DNA of 64,000 nucleotides from Polyangiaceae bacterium (lineage in GTDB: Bacteria; Myxococcota_A; Polyangia; Polyangiales; Polyangiaceae), in assembly GCA_041389725.1 (NCBI GenBank), contig JAWKRG010000015.1, positions 124,001-188,000 of the forward strand. The letters are read 5' to 3'. Each line of letters starts with the position of its first letter. The stretch's first letter is position 1. Shown one piece after another: positions 8,605 to 20,031 of the stretch. The notes under the pieces are model-generated. The model worked only from the letters and a program-made list of their open reading frames with translations. It searched no databases and was not told the DNA's origin. Made by a program: the position numbers and the translations under genes.

Positions 8605-9600
8605 GTGCGCGGCTGGTTCGGCCTATTACTGCTCCTGCCTCTGTGGCTTGCCCCGCTGCGCCGCGGGGGCGCAGCCGGTCCCACCTGGCCGGAGCTATCC
8701 ACTACGAAACACCAGACCGGCCTCAGCGTGGCGCTGCTGCCGCGACGCGCGACGCCGACACTGTCGCTCTGCGCGCGCTACGCAACTCCGCGCGCGCCGA
8801 GCAAGGCCCACGCGAACTTGCTGCGTGCGCGCGGAGGCGAACTCTGGAGTCTCGACGGCGATCGCGGCATCGACGTCTGTCTGCGTCTGCCCGCGTCGGA
8901 GCTGGCGCTCGCCGTGTGGCTGTTGCCCCGCCTCGAGCCCGCGGACCTGCCGCGCTCACCGATGGCGCAGCTCAGCAGCGCGGTGACAGCGCCCCAGAGC
9001 GGCGCACCAAACGCAGTTGCCCTCGTCGGCGATCTCGACACTGATCGCGCCGCCACGCTGCTCGAAGCGTCGGCGCTCGCCGTCCGCGGCGCGGCGGAAA
9101 CCGGCCCTCCACGCCGTCCGCTCGCCGTCGACCCGCACACCTGGGTCGCCTGGGACGCGCCCGCTCGCGGCGTGGCGGAGCGCGCGGCGATCGAAGTCGC
9201 GCTCACGGGGCTGGCGCGCCGCTTGTCGAAGGATGGCGACCTCGACGTGGAGATCCACGCGGGCTCGCGTCTCGTCGCGCTCGCACTACGTGGGCGGCCG
9301 CGCAAGGAACTCGAGTCGCGGCTCGCGCTGGGGCTGCAAGAGGGCGCGGCAACGAAGGACGCTTCGCCGCTCACACGAGACACTTCACGCCAGGTGCGAA
9401 CCTCCCTCGACGACGGCGCGGGCGCGGCGCACTGGCTCCTTGACGGAATGGTGGAGCGAGCTGAACCACGCGCGTCCCTGCGACATCTGCAGTGGATCGA
9501 GTCGGTCACCACGAAGGACGTGCGTGCGGCGCTGCAACGGGTGCTAGCCCTCGATCGCGCTCGCTGGCTCGCCGCCACCCAGCCACAGGCGACACGATGA
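8605..9600 (+). CDS. secreted M16 peptidase-like protein lacking the zinc motif
   Basis: 331 residues from GTG 8605, chosen because AAGG lies 8 bases upstream and it opens directly into a signal peptide (RGWFGLLLLLPLWLAPL). GTG 8584 is an alternative. The mature part begins with a strand-rich GLSVALLPRRATPTLSLCARY, like the start of M16 (insulinase/pitrilysin) domains. The HxxEH zinc motif expected some 40 residues later is absent. The rest is consistent with a half M16 fold. It overlaps the next gene by ATGA. The two probably form a heterodimer-like pair, but neither shows catalytic residues. Family assignment is by fold-like pattern only. Confidence 0.65.
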   Translation: MRGWFGLLLLLPLWLAPLRRGGAAGPTWPELSTTKHQTGLSVALLPRRATPTLSLCARYATPRAPSKAHANLLRARGGELWSLDGDRGIDVCLRLPASELALAVWLLPRLEPADLPRSPMAQLSSAVTAPQSGAPNAVALVGDLDTDRAATLLEASALAVRGAAETGPPRRPLAVDPHTWVAWDAPARGVAERAAIEVALTGLARRLSKDGDLDVEIHAGSRLVALALRGRPRKELESRLALGLQEGAATKDASPLTRDTSRQVRTSLDDGAGAAHWLLDGMVERAEPRASLRHLQWIESVTTKDVRAALQRVLALDRARWLAATQPQATR

Positions 9601-11057
9601 GACTCACGACCCTGTCGGGGGCGGCGCGGTCAGCGCTCTGCTGCGGCGCGCTGCTGCGGCTTGCAGCATGTCACCCGAGCGCAGAACCGAAGCCGACCCC
9701 GCCCGCCCCACCCTTGGCGGCGGAACCACGCTACCCTCCCCCCTCCGCGCCGCGAGAAGCCGCGCCCCCGCCCGCCGGCCTCAGCCCGGAAAGCGCCCTG
9801 CCAATGGCCACGCTCGGTCGTTTGGCGTCGGGGTCACCGGTCGCCGTCGTGGAGCTGCCCGGTTCCGGCATTTTCACCGCGCGGTGGCACTTTCCCCTGG
9901 GCACGGCCGACGAAGGGGCCACTCGCGGTGCCAGTGAGTGGGTTGCACAATGCCTGACCGAACGCGCGCGCGCGTCGAAGCAGCTCGATGCCCTGGGCGC
10001 CAAGTTCGTCGTCACCAGCGACATCGGCGCCTTGCGAGTCGCACTGCAAGCTCGCGCGGACGACGTCGACGCGCTGCTGAAAATCATGCCCACCTTGCTC
10101 GCCAGCCCGAGTGCGTCGGAACTCGAGCGCGCGCGAGCCGCAGCCGTCGCTACCGCACGACGGCGGGCCAGCTCCGCGGCGGTGGCGGCACGTGCAGCGC
10201 TCCTTCGTGAACTGTTCGATCTGCCCACAGCGCGACATCCCCACGCCAACCTGCTCGCGCCACCGGACGCATTGCAGCATGCGCCAGCAAAGGACGTCGC
10301 ACTCCTGGCGCGGCAGGCCCTGGGCGCCAGCAACGCGCGGGTGGTCATCGCTGGCGATGTGCGGGCGCACGCCATCAGCCAGCCCACCAGCGATGCTCCC
10401 GCGCCGTGGCCTACGCGGGGCGCGCCCTCGCCTCTTCCCGCGAGCGAGGCGCGAATCGTGCTGGTCGATCTGCCCGGGAGCGTGCGGGCAACGTCCCTGT
10501 GTGGCGCGCTGGGCCGCCCGTCCACGGATCCGCGCGCCACCATCGCGCGCGCCGCTTGGTTCGCCGTGGAACCGCCGCCCCCACCGTCTGCAACTTGGGC
10601 AGGTCAACGCTTCCGCGTGGGCCCAGAGCTGCTCGCCTTCGCCGGCGAGACCGAACCTGCCGCGCTCGGCAGTTGGGCCGCGAGTTGCTTGCGCCACAAC
10701 TCGCCGCACTCCGCCGAGTGGGAGTCCGTGCGCGCGCGAGCGCGGGACGCATCGCTGCTATCCCTCGACAGTGCCGCAGGCGTCGCGGAAAGCTACGGCG
10801 CACTCGTCGAAGCGGGCCTAGGCGAAGCGCACTACGAAGCGGAACGAACCCAGGCGCGCGACGCGGGGGACGCGGCTCTCGCGGCCGCTCTCACGGTGGA
10901 TCTCGCGCCGGCGCGACGCGTCCTCGCGGTGGCTGCCGACGCCGGGGCGGTGAGCGCCGCGCTGCAGGCTCTCGGTCCTGTCGTCATCGTCGACCCCGCT
11001 CGCGATCTCGCTGTCGTGCGCCGCTTGCCGCGCCTCGTCGCCGCGCGCGCCGAGTAG
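9597..11057 (+). CDS. lipoprotein, degenerate M16 peptidase-like
   Basis: 486 residues starting at ATG 9597, which overlaps the upstream stop (ATGA). The lipoprotein signal ends LAAC (Cys about residue 25), followed by a Pro-rich linker. The core resembles an M16 domain: GSPVAVVELPGSGIFTARWHF, then LGTADEGATRGASEWVAQ where active enzymes carry HxxEH. A linker and a second, weaker half follow. The zinc ligands are replaced (SEWVAQ), so it is predicted to be inactive. Very Ala/Arg-rich composition matches its neighbour. Probably an outer-envelope partner of the preceding protein. Confidence 0.7.
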   Translation: MRLTTLSGAARSALCCGALLRLAACHPSAEPKPTPPAPPLAAEPRYPPPSAPREAAPPPAGLSPESALPMATLGRLASGSPVAVVELPGSGIFTARWHFPLGTADEGATRGASEWVAQCLTERARASKQLDALGAKFVVTSDIGALRVALQARADDVDALLKIMPTLLASPSASELERARAAAVATARRRASSAAVAARAALLRELFDLPTARHPHANLLAPPDALQHAPAKDVALLARQALGASNARVVIAGDVRAHAISQPTSDAPAPWPTRGAPSPLPASEARIVLVDLPGSVRATSLCGALGRPSTDPRATIARAAWFAVEPPPPPSATWAGQRFRVGPELLAFAGETEPAALGSWAASCLRHNSPHSAEWESVRARARDASLLSLDSAAGVAESYGALVEAGLGEAHYEAERTQARDAGDAALAAALTVDLAPARRVLAVAADAGAVSAALQALGPVVIVDPARDLAVVRRLPRLVAARAE

Positions 11058-11095
11058 CGTGCTAGTCTCCTGGACTAGCGAGCGGAGGCGCGATC

Positions 11096-11878
11096 ATGAA
11101 CAAGCTTGGATGGGTGGTGATGACGGGCGTGTGTGTGGCCTTCGCGGGCTGCAGCAGCAATACCGAGGGCAACGGCAGCGGCGGTAGCGCTGGCGCAGCG
11201 GGTTCCGGTGCAACCAGCAGCGGCGGTAGCGCAGGCAGCGGCGCCGCAGCAGGTAGCGCCGGCAGCAGCGGAACAGCGGGAAGTGCCGGCTCTGGGGGTG
11301 CTGCCGGCAGCTCTGGAGCTGCGGGCAACGCGGGCGCCGCTGGCAGCGGCGGCGGCACCCAGGCCAATGCGCGATGCGCCGAACTCTGCAGCGCGATCGT
11401 GGGCGCCAACTGCAGCGGCGGACCAACCAGCGCGGGCTGTCTCGTCACCTGCAAGACGCTGACGTCGTCCGCGAACTGCGACACGGCAGGCCTGAAGTAC
11501 ATGGATTGCGTCAAGGCCAATGGCGTGCAGTGCAACGGAGCCGGCGATCCCGTTTCGCAAGGCTGTGGCCTCGACTACCTGGCCGCCATCGGATGCGCGG
11601 TGAAGGAGGATCCGAACCCCGCCGTCGTCACGCCATGCGCGACGTATTGCGGCAAAGTCGTGGCCACGAGCTGCCCCAACAGTGCGAACGAATCGGACTG
11701 CAACACCAACTGCAGGTGGGCCGGAGCGACGGGCACCGGATGCGACGACGAATGGGGCGCGTACCTCACCTGCGCAAACGCAGCGACCTTCAGCTGCGTG
11801 CTGGGGTTCGCAGTCCCCCAAGGCTGCGGCAGCGCCTTCACCACCTATTCCAAGTGCGTCAACAACGCCGGCAACTGA
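11096..11878 (+). CDS. Cys-rich lipoprotein with long Gly/Ala/Ser linker
   Basis: 260 residues. A signal peptide with FAGC (Cys about residue 19) and GGAGGCGCG in front of the ATG are consistent with a secreted lipoprotein. Residues about 20-95 are a Gly/Ala/Ser repeat linker. The mature C-terminal domain has regularly spaced Cys (RCAELCSAIVGANCSG, CLVTCKTL, CATYCGKVVATSCP, CNTNCRWAG). This looks like two copies of a Cys-paired helical repeat of about 75 residues. I do not know its function. Linker composition matches the other lipoproteins in the window. Confidence 0.85.
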   Translation: MNKLGWVVMTGVCVAFAGCSSNTEGNGSGGSAGAAGSGATSSGGSAGSGAAAGSAGSSGTAGSAGSGGAAGSSGAAGNAGAAGSGGGTQANARCAELCSAIVGANCSGGPTSAGCLVTCKTLTSSANCDTAGLKYMDCVKANGVQCNGAGDPVSQGCGLDYLAAIGCAVKEDPNPAVVTPCATYCGKVVATSCPNSANESDCNTNCRWAGATGTGCDDEWGAYLTCANAATFSCVLGFAVPQGCGSAFTTYSKCVNNAGN

Positions 11879-12032
11879 CACCGGTGTTCCCTGGGCTTCG
11901 CGGTCCCACGCGACCGCTGTCGCCCCGTTTCAGCCATTTCGCAGGCCCTGGGGCTTCTCTGCGGTTTTCGCGGCTAGGGCAGCCCGCTTGCGGCGAGGGG
12001 CGAAGCCGGAATGGACCGCGGGGGATAGCCTG

Positions 12033-12064
12033 TTGACAACCCCGTGACAGGCGGTGGGCAATAT
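12033..12064 (+). promoter_or_regulatory. possible promoter of the nrdJ leader
   Basis: TTGACA at 12033-12038 is a perfect -35 hexamer. The best -10 candidate is CAATAT at 12059-12064, giving a long 20-bp spacer, so this is weak. CAATATGTGTT also resembles half of an NrdR box, but the other half does not match. Confidence 0.3.
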
Positions 12065-12345
12065 GTGTTCAGCCCTTCGAAAGTTCAGTGCCTTCGTGGA
12101 GTTAGGCCCGCGTCACCAACTTGTCGTGGTTTTTTGTTGCCCCTGCCCAAGGGCTTGGGGTAATAACCGAACCCTTCACTGAACACCCACGCATCAGCGT
12201 GGGCGCGGTGGGTTGCCGAATGGGGAGCGCAGTTCTGAACGTATGATTAGTCTCTCAATGCGCTGCTCAGGGGAGCCTTCGCCGGGCAGTCGGCCACCTG
12301 GGGCCGCGATCACTTGATGGCTTAGGGGGTCTGCCGGAGCGCCCC
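12065..12345 (+). promoter_or_regulatory. structured 5' leader of nrdJ, candidate cis-regulatory RNA
   Basis: About 600 bp before nrdJ hold no convincing gene. This part is rich in pairing. GTGTTCAG (12065-12072) and GTTCAGTG (12083-12090) can each pair perfectly with overlapping partners in CACTGAACAC (12177-12186), so the two stems exclude each other. Hairpins occur at 12140-12160 (CCCC..CCC/GGG..GGGG) and 12186-12203 (CCCACGC/GCGTGGG, loop ATCA). Another possible stem pairs GAGCGCA with TGCGCTGCTC. Near 12328-12342 TAGGGGGTCTGCCGG matches the cobalamin-riboswitch B12 box (CAGGAGACCTGCCGG) at 11 of 15 positions. The other conserved B12 elements are not clear. A riboswitch is plausible because nrdJ needs adenosylcobalamin, but it is not shown. 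Confidence 0.35.
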
Positions 12346-12482
12346 CTCGTTTGGGTGGCTTCGGTTCATCGCTTCGACGGGAGCTTCCGGTCGGGGCGAT
12401 TGTCGTCGCCGCGTGCGGGGCTTCCGCACGGAGATTCGTTACCGAGATGCCGCAGCAGGAACAGAAGTTGAAGGAGAGCGGG

Positions 12483-15731
<3,249 letters not shown>

Positions 15732-16212
15732 GCGGCTGGCGGCGCCTCGGCGTGCTCGGGTTCGGATTGGCGGCCAGTGCCTGCACCGAACCCGCGCCAG
15801 CGCCGACGCCCCCCGCAAGCCTAGCTCCGTCGCCGGCTGCGTCCCTCAGCGTGAGTGCGCCCCCGCCGGCCAGCGGTCCGGCCCCGAGTGCCTCGGTGGA
15901 CTCGGAGCCCGATGACTCCAAGGACCCGCAATCGGCCCACGCCGCCATCCTGGCCTGCTGCGCGGCCCTGGAAAAGGCCGAAAAGCCCAAGGGCGAGCGC
16001 GGTGAGCGCCTCACCCTGGCGGCAAGCATTTGCCGCCAGATCGCGCCTCGGGTGCAGAGCGGCGTCGCCAGCGAGCGCACGGCAAAAACATTGATCCGCG
16101 CGCAAATTCTGGGTCTAAAGGTGCCACCGGCCTGCTGAGGTGTAAGGTCGGCGCATAGAAAGACATTTTCTCGAGTGACGCCTGACTCGCGAGCTCTCGA
16201 CAAGGAATGAAC

Positions 16213-16647
16213 ATGAACTACGCAGCGCACCCCCTCCTCCGATCGCTCCTCGCCCCCGTGGGACTGGGCCTGATGCTCTCCGCCAGCTCCGTGATCTACA
16301 CCGGCTGCAAGAAGGACGAGCCTCCGCCTCCCCTGCCCTCCAGCGAGCCAGCTGCGGCGCCCAGCGCTCCATTGCAGCTCGCCATCGAGGACGCAGGTCC
16401 CGAGGCCGACGCCGACGCCGACGCGGCCAAGCCCAAAGGCCCCTACAAGCCCGCCGCGAGCTTGAAGGCGTGCTGCGCTGCCCTCGCGCAAAACGCAGCC
16501 AGCGCGCCGCCGCCCACCAACATGTACATGCTGCAAGCCGCCGCTGCGTGCAACGCCGCCGTGGCCCAGGGCAAGGACAAGGGCAGCGTCGTCGCCGTCG
16601 TGCAAGGAGCCCTCAAGGGCGCTGGCATGCCAGCCGCTTGCCGCTGA
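16213..16647 (+). CDS. small lipoprotein with CCAAL motif
   Basis: 144 residues from ATG 16213, preferred over ATG 16207 because AAGGA at 16202-16206 lies 6 bases before it and touches the earlier one. The signal peptide ends YTGC. A Pro/Ala/Asp-rich linker follows, then a domain with LKACCAALAQNA, QAAAACNAAVAQG and C-terminal MPAACR. The Cys-Cys-Ala-Ala-Leu start and Pro-Ala-(Ala)-Cys end match the upstream neighbour. A strong terminator follows, so this closes the nrdJ-region transcript. Function unknown. Confidence 0.82.
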   Translation: MNYAAHPLLRSLLAPVGLGLMLSASSVIYTGCKKDEPPPPLPSSEPAAAPSAPLQLAIEDAGPEADADADAAKPKGPYKPAASLKACCAALAQNAASAPPPTNMYMLQAAAACNAAVAQGKDKGSVVAVVQGALKGAGMPAACR

Positions 16648-16665
16648 CCGATCTCCATCTCGACG

Positions 16666-16703
16666 AAGGCACGAATCCCCAGGGGTCGTGCCTTTGTTTT
16701 TTT
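16666..16703 (+). terminator. rho-independent terminator
   Basis: Perfect 9-bp stem AAGGCACGA (16666-16674) with TCGTGCCTT (16686-16694), extended inside by CCCC/GGGG. It is followed by TGTTTTTTT. It ends the nrdJ-lipoprotein transcript. Confidence 0.93.
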
Positions 16704-16789
16704 GTGGCTACACGTCCCACTGCATCATCGCCCCTTCGCCCTTCCTCGCTTCTTCCGCTCTTCCGTTCTTCCTGTGCTCTCTTCTGCTC

Positions 16790-17731
16790 CTAGCGCAGGT
16801 GGTCGAAGCCGCGGACTTGGCGCACCCACGCAGGGGCGCCAGGGATCGACACGCCGCGACCGCGCTCCACGCTGCCAATGACCTTTGCGCCGCGCGGGCG
16901 GTGCCGCTGCGGACCCGTGGCGAGCAGCGCGTAGTCTTCACCGCCGCCGAGCGCCCACTCGAGCGCACGGGCGCCGAAGGCCGCGGCGATCTCCTGCAAC
17001 TCGTCCGTGACGATGCGCTGCAGCGCGCGCCAATCGAGCCGCAGCTTCACGCCACTGGCTGCTGCCACGTGCCCCGCGTCCTGCAGTAGGCCGTCGGAGA
17101 CATCGATCAGCGCCGCAGCACGGCCCTGCAGTCGCCTTGCCTCAGTGACGCGAGCCCGTGGCCGGAGGAACGCCGCCTGCGCCGCCCGTCGCGCGCCGGC
17201 ACTGAGCGCGGGCTTGCGCGTGGCGCGCATGAGCTCCAGGCCGGCGCGCGAGAGCCCCACGTCGCCGAACAGCCAGATTTCGTCGCCAGCGCGCGCGCCG
17301 TCGCGCCGCAGAGGCCGCTTTACGGTGCCCACCACAGTGGTGCTCAGCGTCAGCTCCTCCGCGCGCGCCACATTGCCGCCCACGATCGGGCAGCGGTGTA
17401 GCGTCGCGCTGTCGCGCTGACCCGCCACCAGCTGCGCCAGTGAGCGCCGCGAGAATCCACGCGGCAGCGTCAGTGCTGAAAGGCTACACAAAGGCTTCGC
17501 CCCCATGGCGGCCAGATCACTGACCGCGGCGGCGTGGGCGCGAAACCCCACGTCCGCCAGCCGCATGCGGCCCAGATCGAAGTGCACTCCCTCCACGCTG
17601 GCGTCCACGGAGAGCACCACGGGCTCGCGCACGGCGCGCAGCACCACCGCGTCGTCGCCATTGTCCACCAACGTTCTTGCGCGGCTGCCGAAGGCCTGGG
17701 TCAAGAGCGTGATCGCGCCCTGCTCATCCAT
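16790..17731 (-). CDS. thiL: thiamine-monophosphate kinase ThiL
   Basis: 313 residues, normal family length. It phosphorylates thiamine monophosphate to the active cofactor thiamine diphosphate using ATP, in the cytoplasm. Family motifs: an N-terminal NGDDAVVL, VLSVDASVEGVHFDL, DLAAMGAKP, PIVGGNVAR, LIDVSDGLLQD and the C-terminal GGGEDYALL. These Asp/Gly motifs line the Mg-ATP and substrate sites of the PurM/ThiL fold. It is the last gene of a probable operon with the histidine kinase (15 bp gap) and MglA-like GTPase. That partnership is unusual and may be positional only. Confidence 0.93.
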   Translation of the reverse strand: MDEQGAITLLTQAFGSRARTLVDNGDDAVVLRAVREPVVLSVDASVEGVHFDLGRMRLADVGFRAHAAAVSDLAAMGAKPLCSLSALTLPRGFSRRSLAQLVAGQRDSATLHRCPIVGGNVARAEELTLSTTVVGTVKRPLRRDGARAGDEIWLFGDVGLSRAGLELMRATRKPALSAGARRAAQAAFLRPRARVTEARRLQGRAAALIDVSDGLLQDAGHVAAASGVKLRLDWRALQRIVTDELQEIAAAFGARALEWALGGGEDYALLATGPQRHRPRGAKVIGSVERGRGVSIPGAPAWVRQVRGFDHLR

Positions 17732-17746
17732 GGCGCAGGGTTCCGA

Positions 17747-19168
17747 TCAGGCGATGGTGGTGCGGCGACACGGCAAACGCACGACGAAGACGGCGCCCTG
17801 AGGTTCGTTCTGCTCGATGTGTACCGAACCGTCGTGGGAATCGACCAAGCGTCGCACAATCGACAGCCCCAGACCCGTGCCGCCGTGTTCCCGGGTGCTG
17901 CTCGAGTCCACTTGATAGAAGGCGTCGAACACGCGTCCGCGCTCGTTCTCTGGAATGCCCACGCCCGTGTCCGCCACGCGAACTTCGATCGCCGCGCGGC
18001 GAGCGCTGAATAGCACGAGCCCGCCCTCCTCGGCGTCGGCCTTGCGATCCAAGTACGAAGGTTCGACGCTGAGCGTGACGGTGCCCCCTTCGGGCGTGAA
18101 CTTGATGGCGTTCTCGGTCAGATTCAGGAACACCTGACGCAAGCGCTCGGCATCCGCCCACACGGTGGGCAGGAGCCCTTGAGCGTCCACGGCGATGTTG
18201 ACCTTCTTCTTGCGCGCCGTGGGCGTCAGCGTCGCGGCCACGTCCTGAATCACCGGCGTGATGTCGAGCTCCGACTTCCGCAGGCTCATCGTGCCGCTTT
18301 CCAGCTTCGAGAGATCCAACAGCCCCTTGATCAGCTCGAGCAGCTGCTCTCCCTTCTCGTGGATGGTGGCGACGAACTCCACCTGCTCTCCGGCCAGCGG
18401 CCCTGCAATGCCCTCGGAAAGCATCTCGCTGTAGCCGATGATGGACGTCAGGGGCGTACGCAGCTCGTGGGACACTGTGGCCAGGAAGTTGCTCTTCAGG
18501 CGGTCCAACTCCTTCAGTCGATCATACGCGGTCTGCAGCTTCGCGTTCTTGTCCTGCAGCTCACGAAAGCTCTCGCGCACGCTGGCCAGATGCATGCTGC
18601 TCGTCAGCAGGGCCTTGTGACCGGAGAAGAGAATCAAGTCCAAGGACTTGCGCAGGTGCCGCGCGATCTGCAGCACCGTCTCCGGACGCGCTCGCGGCAT
18701 CTCCAGGCGCAGTTCGTGAGCGCGCAGGGGATCGATCTCCGGATCCAACGAGCGCAGGTCCGGCTTCGCGTCGACGGCTTCCGGGGCCAAGAAGGGTCCG
18801 AGAATGATCCGTCCCAGGGCGCGTTCGTCGTAGCGAATACTCACGATCTGGTATTGCGCGCCCGTGACACACGACTGCAGCGCTTCGCCGTCACTGCCCG
18901 GATCCACGCGCTTGACCGTGGCCACGACTTCTTGCAGTGCGTTGCGACCGCCCTTGGTCGTGTTCAAGTACGCGTAAAGGGCGGGCTGCTCGCTGGCGTC
19001 CGCAAGGATCTGCCCCGACTCCGCGAAGATGCGAATAGGCACGCGAAACAGCTCGAAAAATGACACGGTCAGCTCGCTCAGAGCAGAGCGATCGACCAGA
19101 TCTTCCAGGCTGGCGCCTTTGCCCAGAGTCAACTCATCGAGGCCGAGTTCTTTCGCTGGGGCGGACAT
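17747..19168 (-). CDS. soluble sensor histidine kinase with PocR-like N-terminal domain
   Basis: 473 residues without membrane segments, so cytoplasmic. Residues about 20-150 look like a PocR-type ligand-sensing domain (FFELFRVPIRIFAESGQIL, then ALGRIILGPFLAPE). A helical linker/coiled coil spans about 195-225. The HisKA motif SHELRTPLTSIIGYSEML carries the phosphorylated His. The ATPase domain has NLTENAIKFTPEGG (N box), DTGVGIPENE (G1) and GTGLGLSIVRRL (G2). All catalytic residues are present. Its ATG overlaps the stop of the MglA-like GTPase gene (TGATG), so the two are translationally coupled. No response regulator is adjacent, so its target is unknown. Confidence 0.9.
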   Translation of the reverse strand: MSAPAKELGLDELTLGKGASLEDLVDRSALSELTVSFFELFRVPIRIFAESGQILADASEQPALYAYLNTTKGGRNALQEVVATVKRVDPGSDGEALQSCVTGAQYQIVSIRYDERALGRIILGPFLAPEAVDAKPDLRSLDPEIDPLRAHELRLEMPRARPETVLQIARHLRKSLDLILFSGHKALLTSSMHLASVRESFRELQDKNAKLQTAYDRLKELDRLKSNFLATVSHELRTPLTSIIGYSEMLSEGIAGPLAGEQVEFVATIHEKGEQLLELIKGLLDLSKLESGTMSLRKSELDITPVIQDVAATLTPTARKKKVNIAVDAQGLLPTVWADAERLRQVFLNLTENAIKFTPEGGTVTLSVEPSYLDRKADAEEGGLVLFSARRAAIEVRVADTGVGIPENERGRVFDAFYQVDSSSTREHGGTGLGLSIVRRLVDSHDGSVHIEQNEPQGAVFVVRLPCRRTTIA

Positions 19169-19896
19169 CAGCCCAGGGCCTCCGGCGTCAGGACGTCCAA
19201 CGCCCCGCCGACGCAGGTGGCCAGGATTTCGCTCACGGGGCGAGGGTCCCCGAGCTGCGTCGCGACGCGCTTGATGAACGCATCCGAGTCGAAGCCGAAC
19301 TTGCGATTCAGATCGTGCTCGGCGTTGAGCGCGCTCCAGGTCAAATGCAAGAGGCCGACGAAGCTCTCCACCACGCCGTCGCCGCGAGTGGCCACGGCCA
19401 GATACACGGGCTCACGGCCCTGGGCAGCCAACTCGGCGATCTCCGCGTCGCTGCGGATGTCCGCCAAGTCGCGCTTGTTGAACTGAATGATCAGCGGCAT
19501 CTGCTTCAAGTTCAGTCCATTCGCCTTCAGGTTTTCCTTCAGGTCCATGAAGGAGTCGGCGTTGTTCTGGGTCTCCGCGATCTGCGAGTCGGCCACGAAG
19601 GCCACGCCGTCGGCGCCCTGGACCACCAATCGGCGCGTGGACGCATGGATGACCTGCCCAGGCACCGTGAACACCTTCAGCCGCACGCTGAGCCCACCGC
19701 GATCCTTGAAGGTCAGTGGTAGGAGGTCGAAAAATAGCGTGCGGTCGTCGCGGGTCTCCAGGGTCATCAACCGCCCTGCGGTGGCCGGATCTGCCGCCTT
19801 GTGCAGGGACTGCAGATTCGTCGTCTTCCCGCTGAGCGCCGGACCGTAGTAGACGAGTTTTATCGTGAGCTCACGGGCGCTGAAATCAAGCTGCAC
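19168..19896 (-). CDS. MglA-like small Ras-family GTPase
   Basis: 242 residues. P-loop GPALSGKTTN (residues 18-27), DDRTLFFDLLPL, a switch-II region KVFTVPGQVIH and the base-specificity motif NKRD. These match MglA, the GTPase that sets cell polarity and gliding motility in Myxococcus. It is longer than MglA (about 195 residues), the extra length being a C-terminal helical extension. No MglB/roadblock activator gene lies beside it. Instead it is coupled by TGATG to a histidine kinase. It may be a specialised paralogue linking signalling to cell polarity, but this is inference. Confidence 0.9.
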   Translation of the reverse strand: MQLDFSARELTIKLVYYGPALSGKTTNLQSLHKAADPATAGRLMTLETRDDRTLFFDLLPLTFKDRGGLSVRLKVFTVPGQVIHASTRRLVVQGADGVAFVADSQIAETQNNADSFMDLKENLKANGLNLKQMPLIIQFNKRDLADIRSDAEIAELAAQGREPVYLAVATRGDGVVESFVGLLHLTWSALNAEHDLNRKFGFDSDAFIKRVATQLGDPRPVSEILATCVGGALDVLTPEALG

Positions 19897-20031
19897 GGCG
19901 TATCCTTTCCCGTGGCCTGGGCCATCGTCCCCAGGGCCTGAAGGTCGCGATCCGCGTCAGCGTAGCTCAAGAGGTGGCCCTAGATCACGCCTGATTCGCG
20001 GGCACGGCCGGCGGGGAGGAACTCCACGGCC

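Noticed and set aside
12065..12345. tmRNA, RNase P RNA or 6S RNA
   Set aside because: None of their conserved motifs is present; only stems and a partial B12-box match.
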